A stretch of 64,000 bases of DNA, from NCBI GenBank assembly GCA_963942565.1, contig OZ012685.1:43331943-43395942 (forward strand), given 5' to 3'. The first letter of the stretch is position 1, and every line of letters starts with the position of its first letter. Positions 1 to 59,107 of the stretch are shown in pieces. The notes beneath the pieces are model-generated. The model saw only the letters and a list, made by a program, of their open reading frames with translations. It made no database searches and was not told the DNA's origin. The translations under genes and the position numbers were made by a program. This stretch comes from Maea johnstoni (taxonomy: Eukaryota > Annelida > Polychaeta > Spionida > Magelonidae).

Positions 1-1123
1 GTTTAGGACCATGTCGTCCATACAAACAGCAAGTCGATCAGTTCTCCGGGTATAAATAAATTCCGCCGGTTTTAAGTCCATCTGCAAATGTAAAAAATGC
101 AATCGATTTCATTACCGATCAAGTAAAAAAGTAAATGTGGCACAGATTCACATTAAAACTTTCTGACAGTATAGCATTAGGCAGGGAATCATATATTTAG
201 TGTCCTCAGGGCAATCAAAATATACCATATGCATTTAGAAACTTTTGTAATATTGAATCAGAAATAAACGCTTTAGCATTTTAGAAATGAATGAGCTTAC
301 TAAACAAAGAAATCGATTATTCATTAAGGAAATTCAATACACTTTGAAACTGTATCGGATGCCATTTTTCAAAACTATGCATTTGGACGGTTTAATATCA
401 TAATATTGGTAGAAAAAAACAATGTATAAATGTTGATTGAAGGCTACCCCACCAAATAGGAAAACCATTTAAATTGTTCAGCTAGGATTTGAAAGACAAG
501 TTTCTTCGGAAAGGGAAATGGAAATTTTCAGATGCAGACGTGTCAAACTTGACTTCGTTCCATAATCATTGCTAATCCGCTCCTCTCAAACATATCAATG
601 GAATGGCGCGAATGCCATGGACGCTGAATATATTCAGACATAAAATTTCCTTCCACAAGTTTATAAATCTATCATGGTTGAAGTCTCGTGTATCGTCGGA
701 GCTATATATGCAATGTGGAATAAAGCATATATATAAAAAGATATATATTTCAGAACTATGCACCCAGACGCTGAACCCAGATGCCATCATTATAATTTTA
801 ATCAAATTTTCTATGAAAATCGCAAGTAAACAAAACGATTTATTATACCTTACTTGAAAGTACTTTATTCTGATTGGTTAAGAGAAATGGCCAAAATGTG
901 TCGTAGAACTCAATTCGTCAAACGAGGGAGCTTGAACTTTAAGCTCCCTCATTAGAGGGCGCTTAAACACAGTTTACTTCCTGCTGCTGTGTCCAGATGG
1001 CGCTGTGCAGGACCTGACTGAGCCTGTATGCAACAAAATTATTATTTCATCCATTCAATAAAATAATATAAAAAACTCATAATATCTTAAACGACATTTT
1101 GTGAATATACTAGACATATTTAC
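1..1123. other. AT-rich non-coding stretch, left edge
   Basis: No supported exon. It should be an intron of the minus-strand module gene, because the first half of a module ends at 1124 with a splice donor and its second half is not visible here. A short hairpin (GAGGGAGCTT and its complement around a 6-base loop) lies near 924-956. Confidence 0.4.
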
Positions 1124-31110
<29,987 letters not shown>

Positions 31111-31481
31111 CTGAAATTGAAAAATGAAGATATCGAAGAGCTGAAACATTAGTAGGGGAGGAACGGGGGGCTTTACGTGCACCCTCATGATACATTTTTT
31201 TAAATCACATTTTTGGAATCCTGAGGTGCTGAATATTACTAATTTTTTCAATAACACCACGTTTACGTATAGAAATAGTCAGTATTTACGAGTCATGGTA
31301 TCATCACTATCATGGAGTCGAAACATTTCATTATCCTTGCTATCTCGATGGTGAGAGAAAGGTTAGTGGATTGCAATTATATATAATTTAAGATGGGAAG
31401 GGGTATTCCTTTAAATCGTTATAAATAAAGTTATATATGATTATCGGTCAATGTCGACTTGTGTTGTTGTTTTGCTTCGGA

Positions 31482-31539
<58 letters not shown>

Positions 31540-33503
31540 AATGCATGAGGGCTTATCGGCACATCGACACACAAAGGCCGTTTAGTGCCATGCACTATCA
31601 TCTAAAAGTGGTCCTTTGCCACTGTTGAGGAACAATGGCAAAAGATAATAGTTATAGATGAAAGAAGAAATCACGGGGCGAAAATACCCTAGTAAACTGA
31701 ATCAACGCTCTGTGTGTGTGGCACCTATTGCGTGTCAAAGGTCCAAGGTTCGAATATCACTCACGCCATATAAGAATCAGTCTTTAACTTGGGGTTAATC
31801 GGTGTATTTAACCAGGTATTCAGGTAGTTTACAACTGACACAATTTGTCATAATACAGAAAAAAGTGACGATATATATACGAGATTCAGATTAGAGCTTG
31901 GTATTTGCACTAGGGTTCTTGTGATTTGATCATAGAGTCCTTAGCTGGTCTGTTAGACTGGCAATCCCTAATGTGTAAAGGGGCGGAACTTCGCATGCAT
32001 CTGAAAGTCAACGGCGGTATTTGATACTTGTTAAGCCTAATTCATGGGCAGTCTTAGCATTAAACTTTCCTTACTCTTAGATTCAGACTGAATACTGACA
32101 CTTTTGTCTGTATTTGATTGCATGCACTGTGGAATTTATTGAGAAGAGATATCCCCATCAGATACTAGTCGCATCTCCTGCCTGGTTTAGATGTTTCTTC
32201 AATACTAGTATAAAGTTACGGCATATCCCTAGCTTATGAGATTTACCTGTGAATCATTTTGATTACATTCGCCCCTTTAGATACTAGTGTTACTTTCATA
32301 TGACTCATGGGTATAATTTGCCAATATTCAGGTAATGTTATTTCAAAGTTAATGCCATTCCCTTTAAATCTTGATCAGACAAATAGAACGACTGCCTAGT
32401 CATCATTATACATGGTAAGCGAGTGCCTCCCGTTAACTATGTACATGTAAGTGGCTTGGAGTTAGTTTGTGGTTTCCTTTGGGTACTTCGGTTATCTCCA
32501 CCAATGATCTCTCTAGCGTAGGTATTTAGTTGGAATTTAAAATTTGTACAAGTTTTAATTATCCTCACTTTTTCTGACAGTTAATTGCTAGATGGTGACT
32601 GACCATTTGTAATGTAAGAAATAGGGGAACTCACAGAAAACCAGTCACTAACAGAAATTCACTTGCAATTATACTGCCATTTTGAGGCCTAACCGTGTCT
32701 TGCCAGTTAATAATGTTGGAGGTTAGCGGATAAGCCGGGGTACACCCCCGCATACACCCATTTCACCAGAAACTGTCTTACATACGAAAAGCCACAATCA
32801 AAGCCGAGAAGCGATAAGAGAAATCGAGCAGTCAGTGGCAACGTCGTTAACCACTTGGCTATCGCATAGACGCCCCTGATGGAACAGGCTCTATTCATGT
32901 TTATAATCGAATTGGTGGTGGGTGTATTAAAGGCGTCAACGCTTATGCTATCTTTATTGTTCTCCCATGGAATGTATTTACATAGCTGAAAGCATCCTGG
33001 TCGATATGAACAAGCAGCTTAATTCGCCCCAGTATACCCTTTGATAAAAGACACTGTTTCTCCTTTGTTGTCTTGCTCAGATCGTTTATGTCACAATGGC
33101 ATACTGATGAGCTCTGCTCCTGGCGAAACTGTGCATGTTTACAATAGTGTCTGTTATATATGGAAAATCTAAGAGGCACAAAGTTGTTTTCGTATAAACA
33201 AAGTTACTATCCTTTGTCCCTTAACCTTACCGAGCCGACTTTTCACACATCAATGCGTTTTGCAATGATTTTTTAAAAGCATTTGCTACGGCATAGCTTT
33301 ATCTGTGTGACTTGAGATTGATTATAGTACGAAGGACGATGTTTTCAACTGTGGGTGTTTGTTTTGGCCCTAGGCAACACACACCAAGCGCCGGAAAACA
33401 TTGCCTTTCACAGGTTTGCATACAGAAATGACAGTATAAGATAATGTGAAACATAGTCCACTGATGCCTTCAACAATGTCTACAAATATAGTAGCATATC
33501 AAA
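31111..33503. other. Intergenic or 5' non-coding stretch
   Basis: No supported gene. Contains a (GT)n tract (31486-31534), a B-box-like AGGTTCGAATATCAC at about 31746, and on the minus strand an A-box-like tRNA segment at 32867-32847, both probable SINE remains. Confidence 0.4.
31486..31534. repeat. (GT)n microsatellite
   Basis: About 24 GT units, uninterrupted. Confidence 0.98.
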
Positions 33504-33932
33504 TTAGAAAAACACAACAATGCATTTGAAATCCATATTCACCTGTAGCGAAATATAACGAAAACACATGATATCTAGACATAATTTGCTCAACAAATGT
33601 GGTTTAGCCATATTCTTTTTCAAGAACATATACATGTTTCTGGTATACCTAAACTGATTACAGTTTCTGTCTAAAATAGGCATAATAATTACGAAGAGTG
33701 CAATATATTTGAAAGTTTTTCTAGTTGTTCTTAATCCCATATTTAAGGTTCCATATCTTATATTAGGCTGGTGTCGGTTACCCAATATATTATCTAAGTC
33801 TTCAGATACAGTTCCAATTAAGGTATGTTTACAGAAATACTCAGGGTTCATATTTAATAAGTTCCAGTGTAAGGTTACTTTTATTCCGCTTTGTTCTGTA
33901 GAGTTCGTCATCAGAACGACGTAGGTGTTGGC
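33504..33932 (-). CDS. Possible terminal exon of an unknown membrane protein
   Basis: The minus-strand frame is open for 142 codons behind a pyrimidine-rich acceptor (ttccccatag above 33932). Near the start it has T-Y-V-V-L-M-T-N-S-T with an N-glycosylation site, then W-N-L-L-N-M-N-P-E-Y-F, and later one hydrophobic run (Y-I-A-L-F-V-I-I-M-P-I-L). The composition is less chance-like than neighbouring frames, but no family is recognised and no partner exon was found. Confidence 0.25.
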   Translation of the reverse strand, partial: ANTYVVLMTNSTEQSGIKVTLHWNLLNMNPEYFCKHTLIGTVSEDLDNILGNRHQPNIRYGTLNMGLRTTRKTFKYIALFVIIMPILDRNCNQFRYTRNMYMFLKKNMAKPHLLSKLCLDIMCFRYISLQVNMDFKCIVVFF

Positions 33933-33971
33933 CTATGGGGAAAGTGACTTGATCATTAATTACATACTAGG

Positions 33972-34256
33972 AATTGTTTCAATATAAGTTAGTGGACTCT
34001 GATAAATGTAATAACTATGGGGTGCCCTAATTGTTTCAATATAAGTTAGTGGACTCTGATAAATGTAATAACTATGGGGTGCCCTAATTGTTTCAATATA
34101 AGTTAGTGGACTCTGATAAATGTAATAACTATGGGGTGCCCTAATTGTTTCAATATAAGTTAGTGGACTCTGATAAATGTAATAACTATGGGGTGCCCTA
34201 ATTGTTTCAATGTAAGTTAGTGGATTCTAATAAATGTAATAACTGTGGGGTGACTT
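33972..34256. repeat. 57-bp tandem repeat, five copies
   Basis: Exact 57-base period with starts at 33972, 34029, 34086, 34143 and 34200. The first four copies are essentially identical, the fifth carries several changes. Confidence 0.97.
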
Positions 34257-35279
34257 AAGGCATTCTTCATATGATATATGAATGTACACGCATTCCAGAC
34301 ATTGTTATCTGATTCACATAAAACGCTGAAGAAAAGTTGATGGTTGATAAAGTGATGACATTATTCGTCATTATAGCATTCTGGCATATAAAAAGCTGGT
34401 CATTATTGGCCACAATGCTGCAGACTGATCCGGGTTGCCAACCTGGTCCTACATGTAGGTCCGGGTTGGGATTTTGCAATTTTGCACTCCACCTCAGAGT
34501 TTTAAAACCATTTTTAAAGAATTAGAGAGTGATTTTAGTGATGCAATCAAGTTGATGTGATTACAAAAAGTGTATTTCGTTACATAAAATACCCACATAC
34601 ATGGATGGCCTTATAAATTCTGTACAACACAGGAATGATTCCAGCCTGCACTCAGTGACCCCATGGTTGCTGTCAAAGGGAGTATCAGAGCAGTTCGTTA
34701 AAGTGCCAAAATCATGTAAATATAGGGTTTCAAGTTTATTGTTTCTTCTTTCATCATGCTATAATAGTTATTAAGTTAGCAGTGGAGAGCCGTGTGGCGA
34801 CTTAAGCTTCGGAACTGCTAACTTAATCCCGATAACAATACCCTCTGACCAGTGAAAGTTAGTTGTACGTTCTTCGGTCATGAGTATTGCTTTCATTGAC
34901 ATGTGCACATATTTCAATAGTAAATATGCAAATAGGGCCTCATGTGCCTTGAAAGCCTAGTGTTTTGAGATATGGCACTGACTTTTCACCGTCTATCACC
35001 ACTGCCCATTTTGAAATGCTGTTCGGAGCAGAACAGGACGATGCTAGTGACGTGGGATTAGGCGGTGGTTTTCGTTGGGTAAACCTGTATTCTCCATCAC
35101 GTTCGACTGGCTAGCCACAACCTTGCCTCTTCAAGACCGAAAAAAAAGTTACGATAAAAGAAATTCCTAAATCATATCTGACCATGGGACCATGTTCCAA
35201 GCTAAATGCTCACAGCACACTGACACTCATTATCGACATTAAGGTTGTGTTCTAGGCTTTACGACGGCACAGTTGTCGG
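34257..35279. other. Non-coding stretch with a SINE tail fragment
   Basis: No gene supported. At about 35057-35110, GGCGGTGGTTTTCGTTGGGT is the same SINE tail type as at 30605. Confidence 0.4.
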
Positions 35280-35283
35280 TTAA

Positions 35284-36155
35284 GGTGATGAGTACCAATG
35301 CAAGCCAGTTTTAAGCCCTATCACAAAACACACCTCAAAGCAGCATAATCCTATAACTAGGTATATCTCCAGGTTCCGGAGTGTTATCAGGTAGAGAATA
35401 TCATCGCCACCTGTCATCATTCAATCCATATTCTGTTTTATTTCAAAATTTACAACTTTTCTTTCAAATGACATATTCTCATTAATTACGCAGGTGATGG
35501 TTATGGAGGTTCAGAGTTACTTTAGGGATATCATTGACTATGCCCAATAAAAAGTGTTTTTTTTAATTTTTTACTGCTGAAGATTTTTACAGGCCATAAC
35601 GTTGAAAATTTTTGTTAGAAATCTCCACACCAACTACACTTGGTAACCTCACGTGCTCATAGCTAGCACCTATTTATAGCATCCTGACCACAAGTCATTC
35701 TCTTGAGATCGTCGAGGTGTATCTTTGTGGAACTGTCTTTTGTTTCCAGTGCTCAGAAGTGATCAGCGAGGTATGTCTACTACTATCAAAGGGGTTCACA
35801 TGCCTCCACACACGAGATATCTCACTAAAATTTTCAATGGTATGGCCTGTAAAAATCTTTAGCAGTAAAAGATTAAAAAATTAGTTCTTATTGGGCATAG
35901 TCAATTACATCCCTAAGGTAACTGTGAACCTGTAGTGACCATAACCTGCGTAAGTAATGAGATTATGTCATTTGAGTGAAAAGTTGTAAATATTGAAATG
36001 AATTAGAATATGGGTTGACTACAGACGGCTGACTATGATATTCTCTCCCTGATAACACTCAGGAACCTGTAGATACACCTTGTTATCTGATTATGCTGCT
36101 GTGAGGTGTGTTTTGGGATGGGGCTTTTAACTCGCTTGCAATGGTACTCATCACC
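35284..36155. mobile_element. TTAA-flanked fold-back element, 872 bp
   Basis: Long inverted arms (about 35284-35615 and 35835-36155) starting GGTGATGAGTACCATTGC-like and ending in the complement, around a centre of about 220 bp. TTAA lies directly outside both ends (35280-35283 and 36156-36159). No coding capacity. Arms differ at many positions, so it is not recent. Confidence 0.88.
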
Positions 36156-36283
36156 TTAAGTTTTTAGTGGTAAACGTACGCCTGTACTTCTTAATCTAAC
36201 AGCTTCCTTTTGAAAGCTAAATATTCAAAGATTGTGGCAAATTGTCGTTTTTTCACACAGATTGCAATAAGAGACGTGATAAC

Positions 36284-37297
<1,014 letters not shown>

Positions 37298-37305
37298 AAT
37301 GCAGC

Positions 37306-37787
37306 CCCGGGGGGCACTCAGGTACAGAGGGGGGCTGCATCCGCGTTACGTATTTCGCGGAAGAAGGGGTCTTTTTTAAGACCTCCGCATGTCCCCGATT
37401 TTGTTAAAGAAGGGTACTTTTTTGTACCCATGTATGAAGTATGGTGGGGGGGGGGTGAAAATCCCCTTACAATCCACGAAATATACGCGGCTCTGACGCC
37501 GAGTGACTCCCGAAGTGACTGCATGGGCTTCCGAGTCTGCTGCCGCAACTTGCTGCCGCTAAACAGGCAGAGGATTATAAAACCTGAAGTTAAAATCACG
37601 TGTTCCCGTTCATCCAGTGTCAGTGTTTTGATAAAAGAAGGGGCGTGTATTAACTGGAAAAAGTCAGCGTTTTTATCAAAATAAGTGTGCTTTTTTGGCC
37701 AGAAATCAGTGCTTTAGTGGTATTTTTGAATTTTGATAACGAGCGTATGCGCCCCCTTCTATACCTGAGTGCCCCCCCCCCCCCGGG
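37306..37787. mobile_element. hAT-like miniature element, 482 bp, with 8-bp target duplication
   Basis: Ends CCCGGGGGGCACTCAGGTAY and its complement. AATGCAGC occurs directly outside both ends (37298-37305 and 37788-37795), an 8-bp duplication as made by hAT transposases. No transposase frame. A truncated sister copy is at 28388. Confidence 0.88.
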
Positions 37788-38726
37788 AATGCAGCATGTT
37801 TTTTTCGTCTGAATACAAAGGTAGAATAGTTCATACAGAGGGTATAAGCAAACAGCAGGTGAATATAAATTAAAGCAGTATGATATATTCAGTTAGGTCA
37901 GAAGCAACTCTACTTTTCATCTGAAAATAGATGCAGTGAAACAGTTCAAAGTTTCTTCAATCTTGATCAAAATTCAAATTGACTTAAAATAGCTTATTTT
38001 CCTCTCTGCAAGACCAAGCAATGTTCCTAACTGTGTATTCTGTTCCTACTTTATTTGCAATTGAGATCACTTGATACTATCACCTGTGTTATTCCAGAAA
38101 GGGGGCAACCTTTCAGAAACTACCTATAACCAACATAGCATACTACTTCTTTTTAAACATGTGTGTGTGTGTGGGGGGGGGGGGGGTATATATATAGTGG
38201 GGGTCACATTTGCAAACTAAACAGCATGAACAAGGGATATTTAAAAGTTTCAATTGTTAAACGTGAGTGCCATATCTAACTTTCAATCGCCCTCGCTTCT
38301 GTTATTTTTTGAATATCTGATAATTTGAAAAAAAAAAGTCTCTGAAAAATGTCTTTGAAAAAACAGAGAGGTCAATTTATATAGATCTCTCAGGAAAAAA
38401 CGTACATGCCCCACCCCGGATATCAAATCAAAAGGTTGATTTTAATATGGCAATGATGATATAGGTGTCGCCACCAGTGGTGTCAGATTACGACATATGC
38501 AGTAAAGCAACTTTGGACGATCGATTATGACAATCGAGATGCCGGTGTGAAAACAACCCCCCTTCGTATCTGCAGAATCGGTGGATGTTGAATTGTGTGA
38601 ACCGATTACCTTCAATGTGCTCTATCAGCTAGCTGCCGATCCATCGGACTGACTGATCCGTCACTGTTAATTCATCATTACGATCATTGAAACATTGTCA
38701 TAGAGTAGTAATCAATAAACGACATC
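37788..38726. other. DRG2: Upstream region of DRG2
   Basis: Contains a (GT)n/G-run at 38161-38187 and A- and T-rich runs. The 5' untranslated region and promoter should lie in the last few hundred bases, but no TATA box or initiator can be assigned with confidence. Confidence 0.4.
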
Positions 38727-54194
<15,468 letters not shown>

Positions 54195-55225
54195 AGAAGA
54201 TGCTGTCTAGATTTAATCTTATGGTGAAAGAAAAAACTATTATATAATAGTAGTGATTACAGTAGTATTTCAATTGGATATGTGAGGAATTTACGTCATG
54301 CAAGCTATCAAGAAATGAAAGGAAACCAGCTAGGAATTTGATTAAGGCGAACCACCAAAATGTATGGTGCTATCAGTAAAATCCTTAAGCCTCTCTTTCC
54401 TGTCCAAGCTATTGAGAAAATATAAGTCAAATCACCGAAGTTATCCATGTATAGTAAAGATTCAGAATTCTTTCCAAATACTCATTTAAAAAAATCCCTT
54501 TTATCTACTTAGTAAGATTTTTCAAACAGGTTTTAACACCATCTATTTTCCATCAGTTCTTGCCCTGATAGTCCAGTGGTCTAAGGCATTGCTGATGACT
54601 GCTTGCTGTCTCTCACCACTAATCAGGCTCAAATCCTGTCCGAGCTTGAGAGAACTTAGCCAGTGACTTCGGTTGAGGCAATGTTTTTTTGCCAGGTTTA
54701 CCAGTTTCCTCTACTCAGGGAATCAGTCCAGCAGGTAGTTTCCTAAAAACCCTTTCAGACAAGTACACTTTTTATGAAGTATTTTTGATTATGACTTTTT
54801 TGGGCTGACAGTTAAATCTTTTCCCTCAAAAAAAAACATCTTCTAAGTCATGTCTGAAGTGTAAATTACCCTTTTTAAGACAATAGGCTAATATATGTAG
54901 TTGATGCGTGACTTTGAATTAGCTGAAAAGCAGGCAGAAATATTCTGATTGCTACTCGGACAGGCATATTTATAATCCTGGCAAAGACCATGCTTCCACT
55001 ACTGACTGGCAGCTTCTATGTTTTACTGCTAAGGCCATACACACAGGGGCTTCCTCATATATGTTGGTGCAAAATCCTGCCTGGATGTGTAATCATATGT
55101 TTTGTATGCCATAGGAGATGAAGTCTATTATCCATTGAATAAATCTTCAATCTTTGAAAACCTAATAGGATGCCCAAGTGAATATATTCTAGGGCACAGA
55201 CTAACAGTTCTTGAGGTGCATTACC
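54195..55225. other. DRG2: DRG2 3' untranslated and downstream region
   Basis: No coding frame. The first AATAAA on the plus strand after the stop that I can place is at 55138-55143, though it may belong to a repeat. The real cleavage site is not fixed. Confidence 0.4.
54561..54740 (+). mobile_element. tRNA-derived SINE, plus strand
   Basis: TAGTCCAGTGGTCTAAGGCA fits an A box and GGCTCAAATCCTG a B box about 45 bases later. It is followed by a body with CAGTGACTTCGGTTGAGGCA. Confidence 0.7.
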
Positions 55226-55408
55226 TTAACCCTTATGCTGCTGGTGGCTAATTTTGTCATTACAAAAGGATGCAAAAAAACTTAGAAATGACTGAAACTC
55301 TAGCACATAGCGAGAGCTATCCAATGAATACCAACATGACAGGGTTTAGATGCTGTTCAGAGATTCTTGTACATCGGACCAAAGTAGCCTCAGCATTGGA
55401 AGGGTTAA
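55226..55408. mobile_element. TTAA-type miniature element, family A copy 7
   Basis: TTAACCCTTATGCTGCTGGT to CTCAGCATTGGAAGGGTTAA, 183 bp, shortened by an internal deletion of about 30 bp. Confidence 0.87.
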
Positions 55409-58400
55409 GAGGAGTATTTGGAGCATATGAAAATGTGTATCTTCAGGTTTTAAGTGCTGATCATCATGGGTATTCCCTACCAATGTCAAAATACACGTTT
55501 ACTAAAATTATGACTTCTTTCATTGTGGTTAAAGCATATAAAGAAACCATCTATGCAGTGATCCTCTGACTGTATCAAGGTCAGTTTTTGTATTCAGTAC
55601 CGAGTTGAAAATTTGATGTGGGGAACAAAAAATTTTAGTAAAAAGTAAATATTTTTGCCATGGGCCAAACACGGTCTATGGTGCTTGGTTTTCGCAGCTT
55701 AACCTAGCTAATCTGATCATAGTGTAAAGGTTTAAAGACTGATCATGTAGCAAAACTTGTGAAGACTGATATATTGAATGTTCCTGTTGGAAGTATCTCT
55801 TTCCCCATTTAAGCCTAGAGCAACCAATAGGTCTAACAATTCTAGGGACATCTTGTAAACAGAGGCAGTAATTTAAAAGGCATTTGAAGAAAAAAGTCCT
55901 CAGAAAATTAAACAGACATTGTATTGGATGCTCTCTTCTTGAATGGGTCGACATTGAGAGTTGTTAATACAGGACTGTCTGGAACTCCCTTTTGAAGAGT
56001 CGATGGCAGGGCTGACATCTTGGATAGTTGCTTTCAATAATAAAATTTCAATCAATATGTTGTTAGTTTATTTCATGATATTTCATCCCTTTTACCCTTT
56101 AAACCATAAATCCAATATTAACCTCCCGAAACACTCTTATAACATCAGTGCTTAGTCTTGTCAGTTCAGCCTGAGCCTAGAATTTGGATTAAAAATCACA
56201 ATAGACATAGTAGTCCTTTTTAAATAAAAATCTGAGAAAAATGTTTATAAAAATTCCATAGTCAATAGGCTCTCCCATTAGAGGGAGAGGCAACACTTCC
56301 AATAGGTGATAGAGATAATTGTGGCCAAATAGAATAGATTGTTTTTCCAAGGCCACAATTTCACATTAAACAGAGCTCATATAAATTTAATGGGCAGGTA
56401 GACTAAAATCTGACCATACAATAGAAACTGTGAATCTAAAGATACTCAGCTCTACCCAGCATCTAGCGACCATATTAGTTCGAAGTAGGATACAGGAGTA
56501 GGGTGTGTAAGACCCATATGAGGCAGAATCTTCATATCAAAAGTTGTTCAAAAGAGGTAACACTACACAGAAAACTTAGAAATATGGACCAAGGGAAAAT
56601 GTTTGAGTTAATCAAAATCTAAGTTGAAAATATCTTAGACATTCTAGTTCGGTAGAGAATACTCCAGATGCTCAGGAAAAGTCAGTTTGTGTGTGGTGCC
56701 TGTATAAATGGGAATGCAACAATAGAAACCTATGACAGTTCCAAGACAACTCATACACAAAAAACTTGTATCCACCAAGCAAACTTGAATCCAAACAGAT
56801 CTGTACCTTAACTTGGAACAAGTGCTTCTCTAAAGTCACTGAAACATTTTACAGTAAATAAAGATGTGTTATACTCAATATTATGTTTATCCAGCGAAAA
56901 TATTCAAAAAATATATTCGTTCATGTCTTTTTAATGTTAGCAGCCTGTGTTGGAGATAAGTGACCTAAATTAACATTGACGTAGACAGGAATGATTCATG
57001 ACTAGTGCCTTTGTCTAGGTAAAGTAAAAGTCTGAGGATGGCAAGTCCTAGGTGAGTGAGGTTTTCTGAATATAGACTAAAAAAATAAACATAACAAATA
57101 AGTTGTTTATACATAACATTTTTAATATCAATAATTCCCAATTATTGCAGTTCTCTCATCTACATGATTGGATTCTTATTATTATTTTGGTATTATATGG
57201 CCTCCTGCTCAGAGAACTCATACAAATAAGGACTCAATTATGCAAAACCTTATTAAGAGACTTAATAGCTTAACCCTAGGTTATAATGGGTTTGGTCATT
57301 GCTTTCAGGAACCTTTTTGATAATAATAGGTCATAGAAACTGTTAATGCACACCTGATTAACAGACAATTAAAAGTATGAATTAGTTAAATAAATAATTA
57401 AAAAAAACTAACAGGCAATCATACTTGTCATCTCAACATCATGCTGAACTGAGAAGACATGGTCTCAATAACCATGAAATTTAAACTAAAATACGAGATC
57501 ACTAAAACATCTACATTTTGAACAAACATCATGCATCCTTTGCTATCATGGCAGAATAAAAGACTCAAGACAAAATGAGCAGATTTGTTCCTTATGGCTC
57601 TCTATAACCACTCTGTAATAGCCCAATTATCCCAGTGCTAGAGTGCTCTCTTAGCATACAAATTATTTCTGATAAATAGTCAAAAAAGACTAAAGGTGTA
57701 CTACATGTACTTGTTCCAAATAGATTATTCTCATTTTTTTTTTAATATTCGAATAATCTAGATCCCCAATATACAAAGGCATACTGTTCTGATGTATCAA
57801 TTATCAATGTTGGACCAACATTGTTGGTATACCTGGACATTCTTTCATGGCAATCCTGATCAGACGATCTGATACTGTACACTGTGCTGATATTGTGGCA
57901 GTTAATTAATATGTACTTTGCGCACCCCAGGAATCAGCACAAATTAAACTCTGCACCACCATTTGGACATCAAATGCCTATGCTATTATAGCAAAACACG
58001 CTGACACAAAAGCTTGTCATACAACACTGGTAGCAAAAGTTAAACTGTGCATCTAAGGCATCTGCCTGCCGAGCACATTATTTCATAAGCATAAAATTAA
58101 CACAATGTCCAGTATCATTTCATGATTGCTGGCCTGTTGGCACAAGGCAGGCAAGTTGAATATCTCAAATATTTTTATAGCCAAAAACAAATCATCAGAA
58201 TTGCTAAAATGAGATTAAATTACTAAGACATTTTAAAATGAATATTGAGGTACACACCAAAGCTGTGTATCAAAACATTTTTCATTTCAAATGGTATTTT
58301 ACAAGGATTTCAGTGTTTTACCTGGCCCGTTAAAATTGTACCTGGCAAGTAAAACTACACTGGTATCAAATTGTCAAAAATGGTAAGTAGCTATGACTTT

Positions 58401-58824
58401 TCTGTCAAAAAGCAATTTTACAACCCGTCACCTCATTGATGAATGCTTAATACTGCCAAGGTCAGGGCATACCTAGGCCACACACCCCATCAAGTCAGTA
58501 ATTGGTGTTAAATTTCCAAAGATTCGGAAAAAATGTTGAATATAACACAAGAGTATATTTCAGTCAAATATTTCTCAAAATGATTCCTCACTGTCAAGGT
58601 AATTTGCATTCCTGTTGGACCAAGATGTGAAATGGTTGAATTACAGATAATAATCAAAACTGATTTTCTAATTATCTGATGGCTTCTTTGCCATATCAAA
58701 TTGCACTATAGGTCAGCAACTAAGAATGAACACTTATCACATGTTTTACAGATTCCAGTGAGAGCTGGCCAACCAGTGAGCACCACATGCATGAAGAATA
58801 AAGCATCCTACATGTCATGAACTG
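55409..58824. other. Intergenic stretch between convergent genes
   Basis: AT-rich and unusually free of microsatellites for this window. No gene, RNA or repeat supported. It should hold the 3' untranslated sequence of the minus-strand gene. Confidence 0.4.
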
Positions 58825-59037
58825 CTAACCCTTATGCTGCTGGTGGCTAATTTGGCCAACACAGAATCATGTAAATGAGCTGAATATTGACTGAAACCCT
58901 GGCATATGGGTACTCATCTGATAGTACTCAACGAGAGCTTTCTAATGAATACCAACATGATAGGGTTTCGATGATTTTCAAAAATCTTTGCATCGTTGTG
59001 CTTTGGACGAAAGTAGCCTCAGCATTGGAAGGGTTAA
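58825..59037. mobile_element. TTAA-type miniature element, family A copy 8
   Basis: CTAACCCTTATGCTGCTGGT (first T of TTAA changed) to CTCAGCATTGGAAGGGTTAA, 213 bp. It lies 70 bases past the stop codon of the minus-strand gene, so probably in its 3' untranslated region. Confidence 0.86.
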
Positions 59038-59107
59038 TCTTCGTGCTCTGGTGAAAAGAAGTGAGATTAGATCTGAAAAAAGCCTTTATCCCCGAATAGA
59101 AAGCATT

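Noticed and set aside
33972-34256. CRISPR-like direct repeats
   Set aside because: The copies are head-to-tail with no unique spacers, in animal nuclear DNA. It is a minisatellite.
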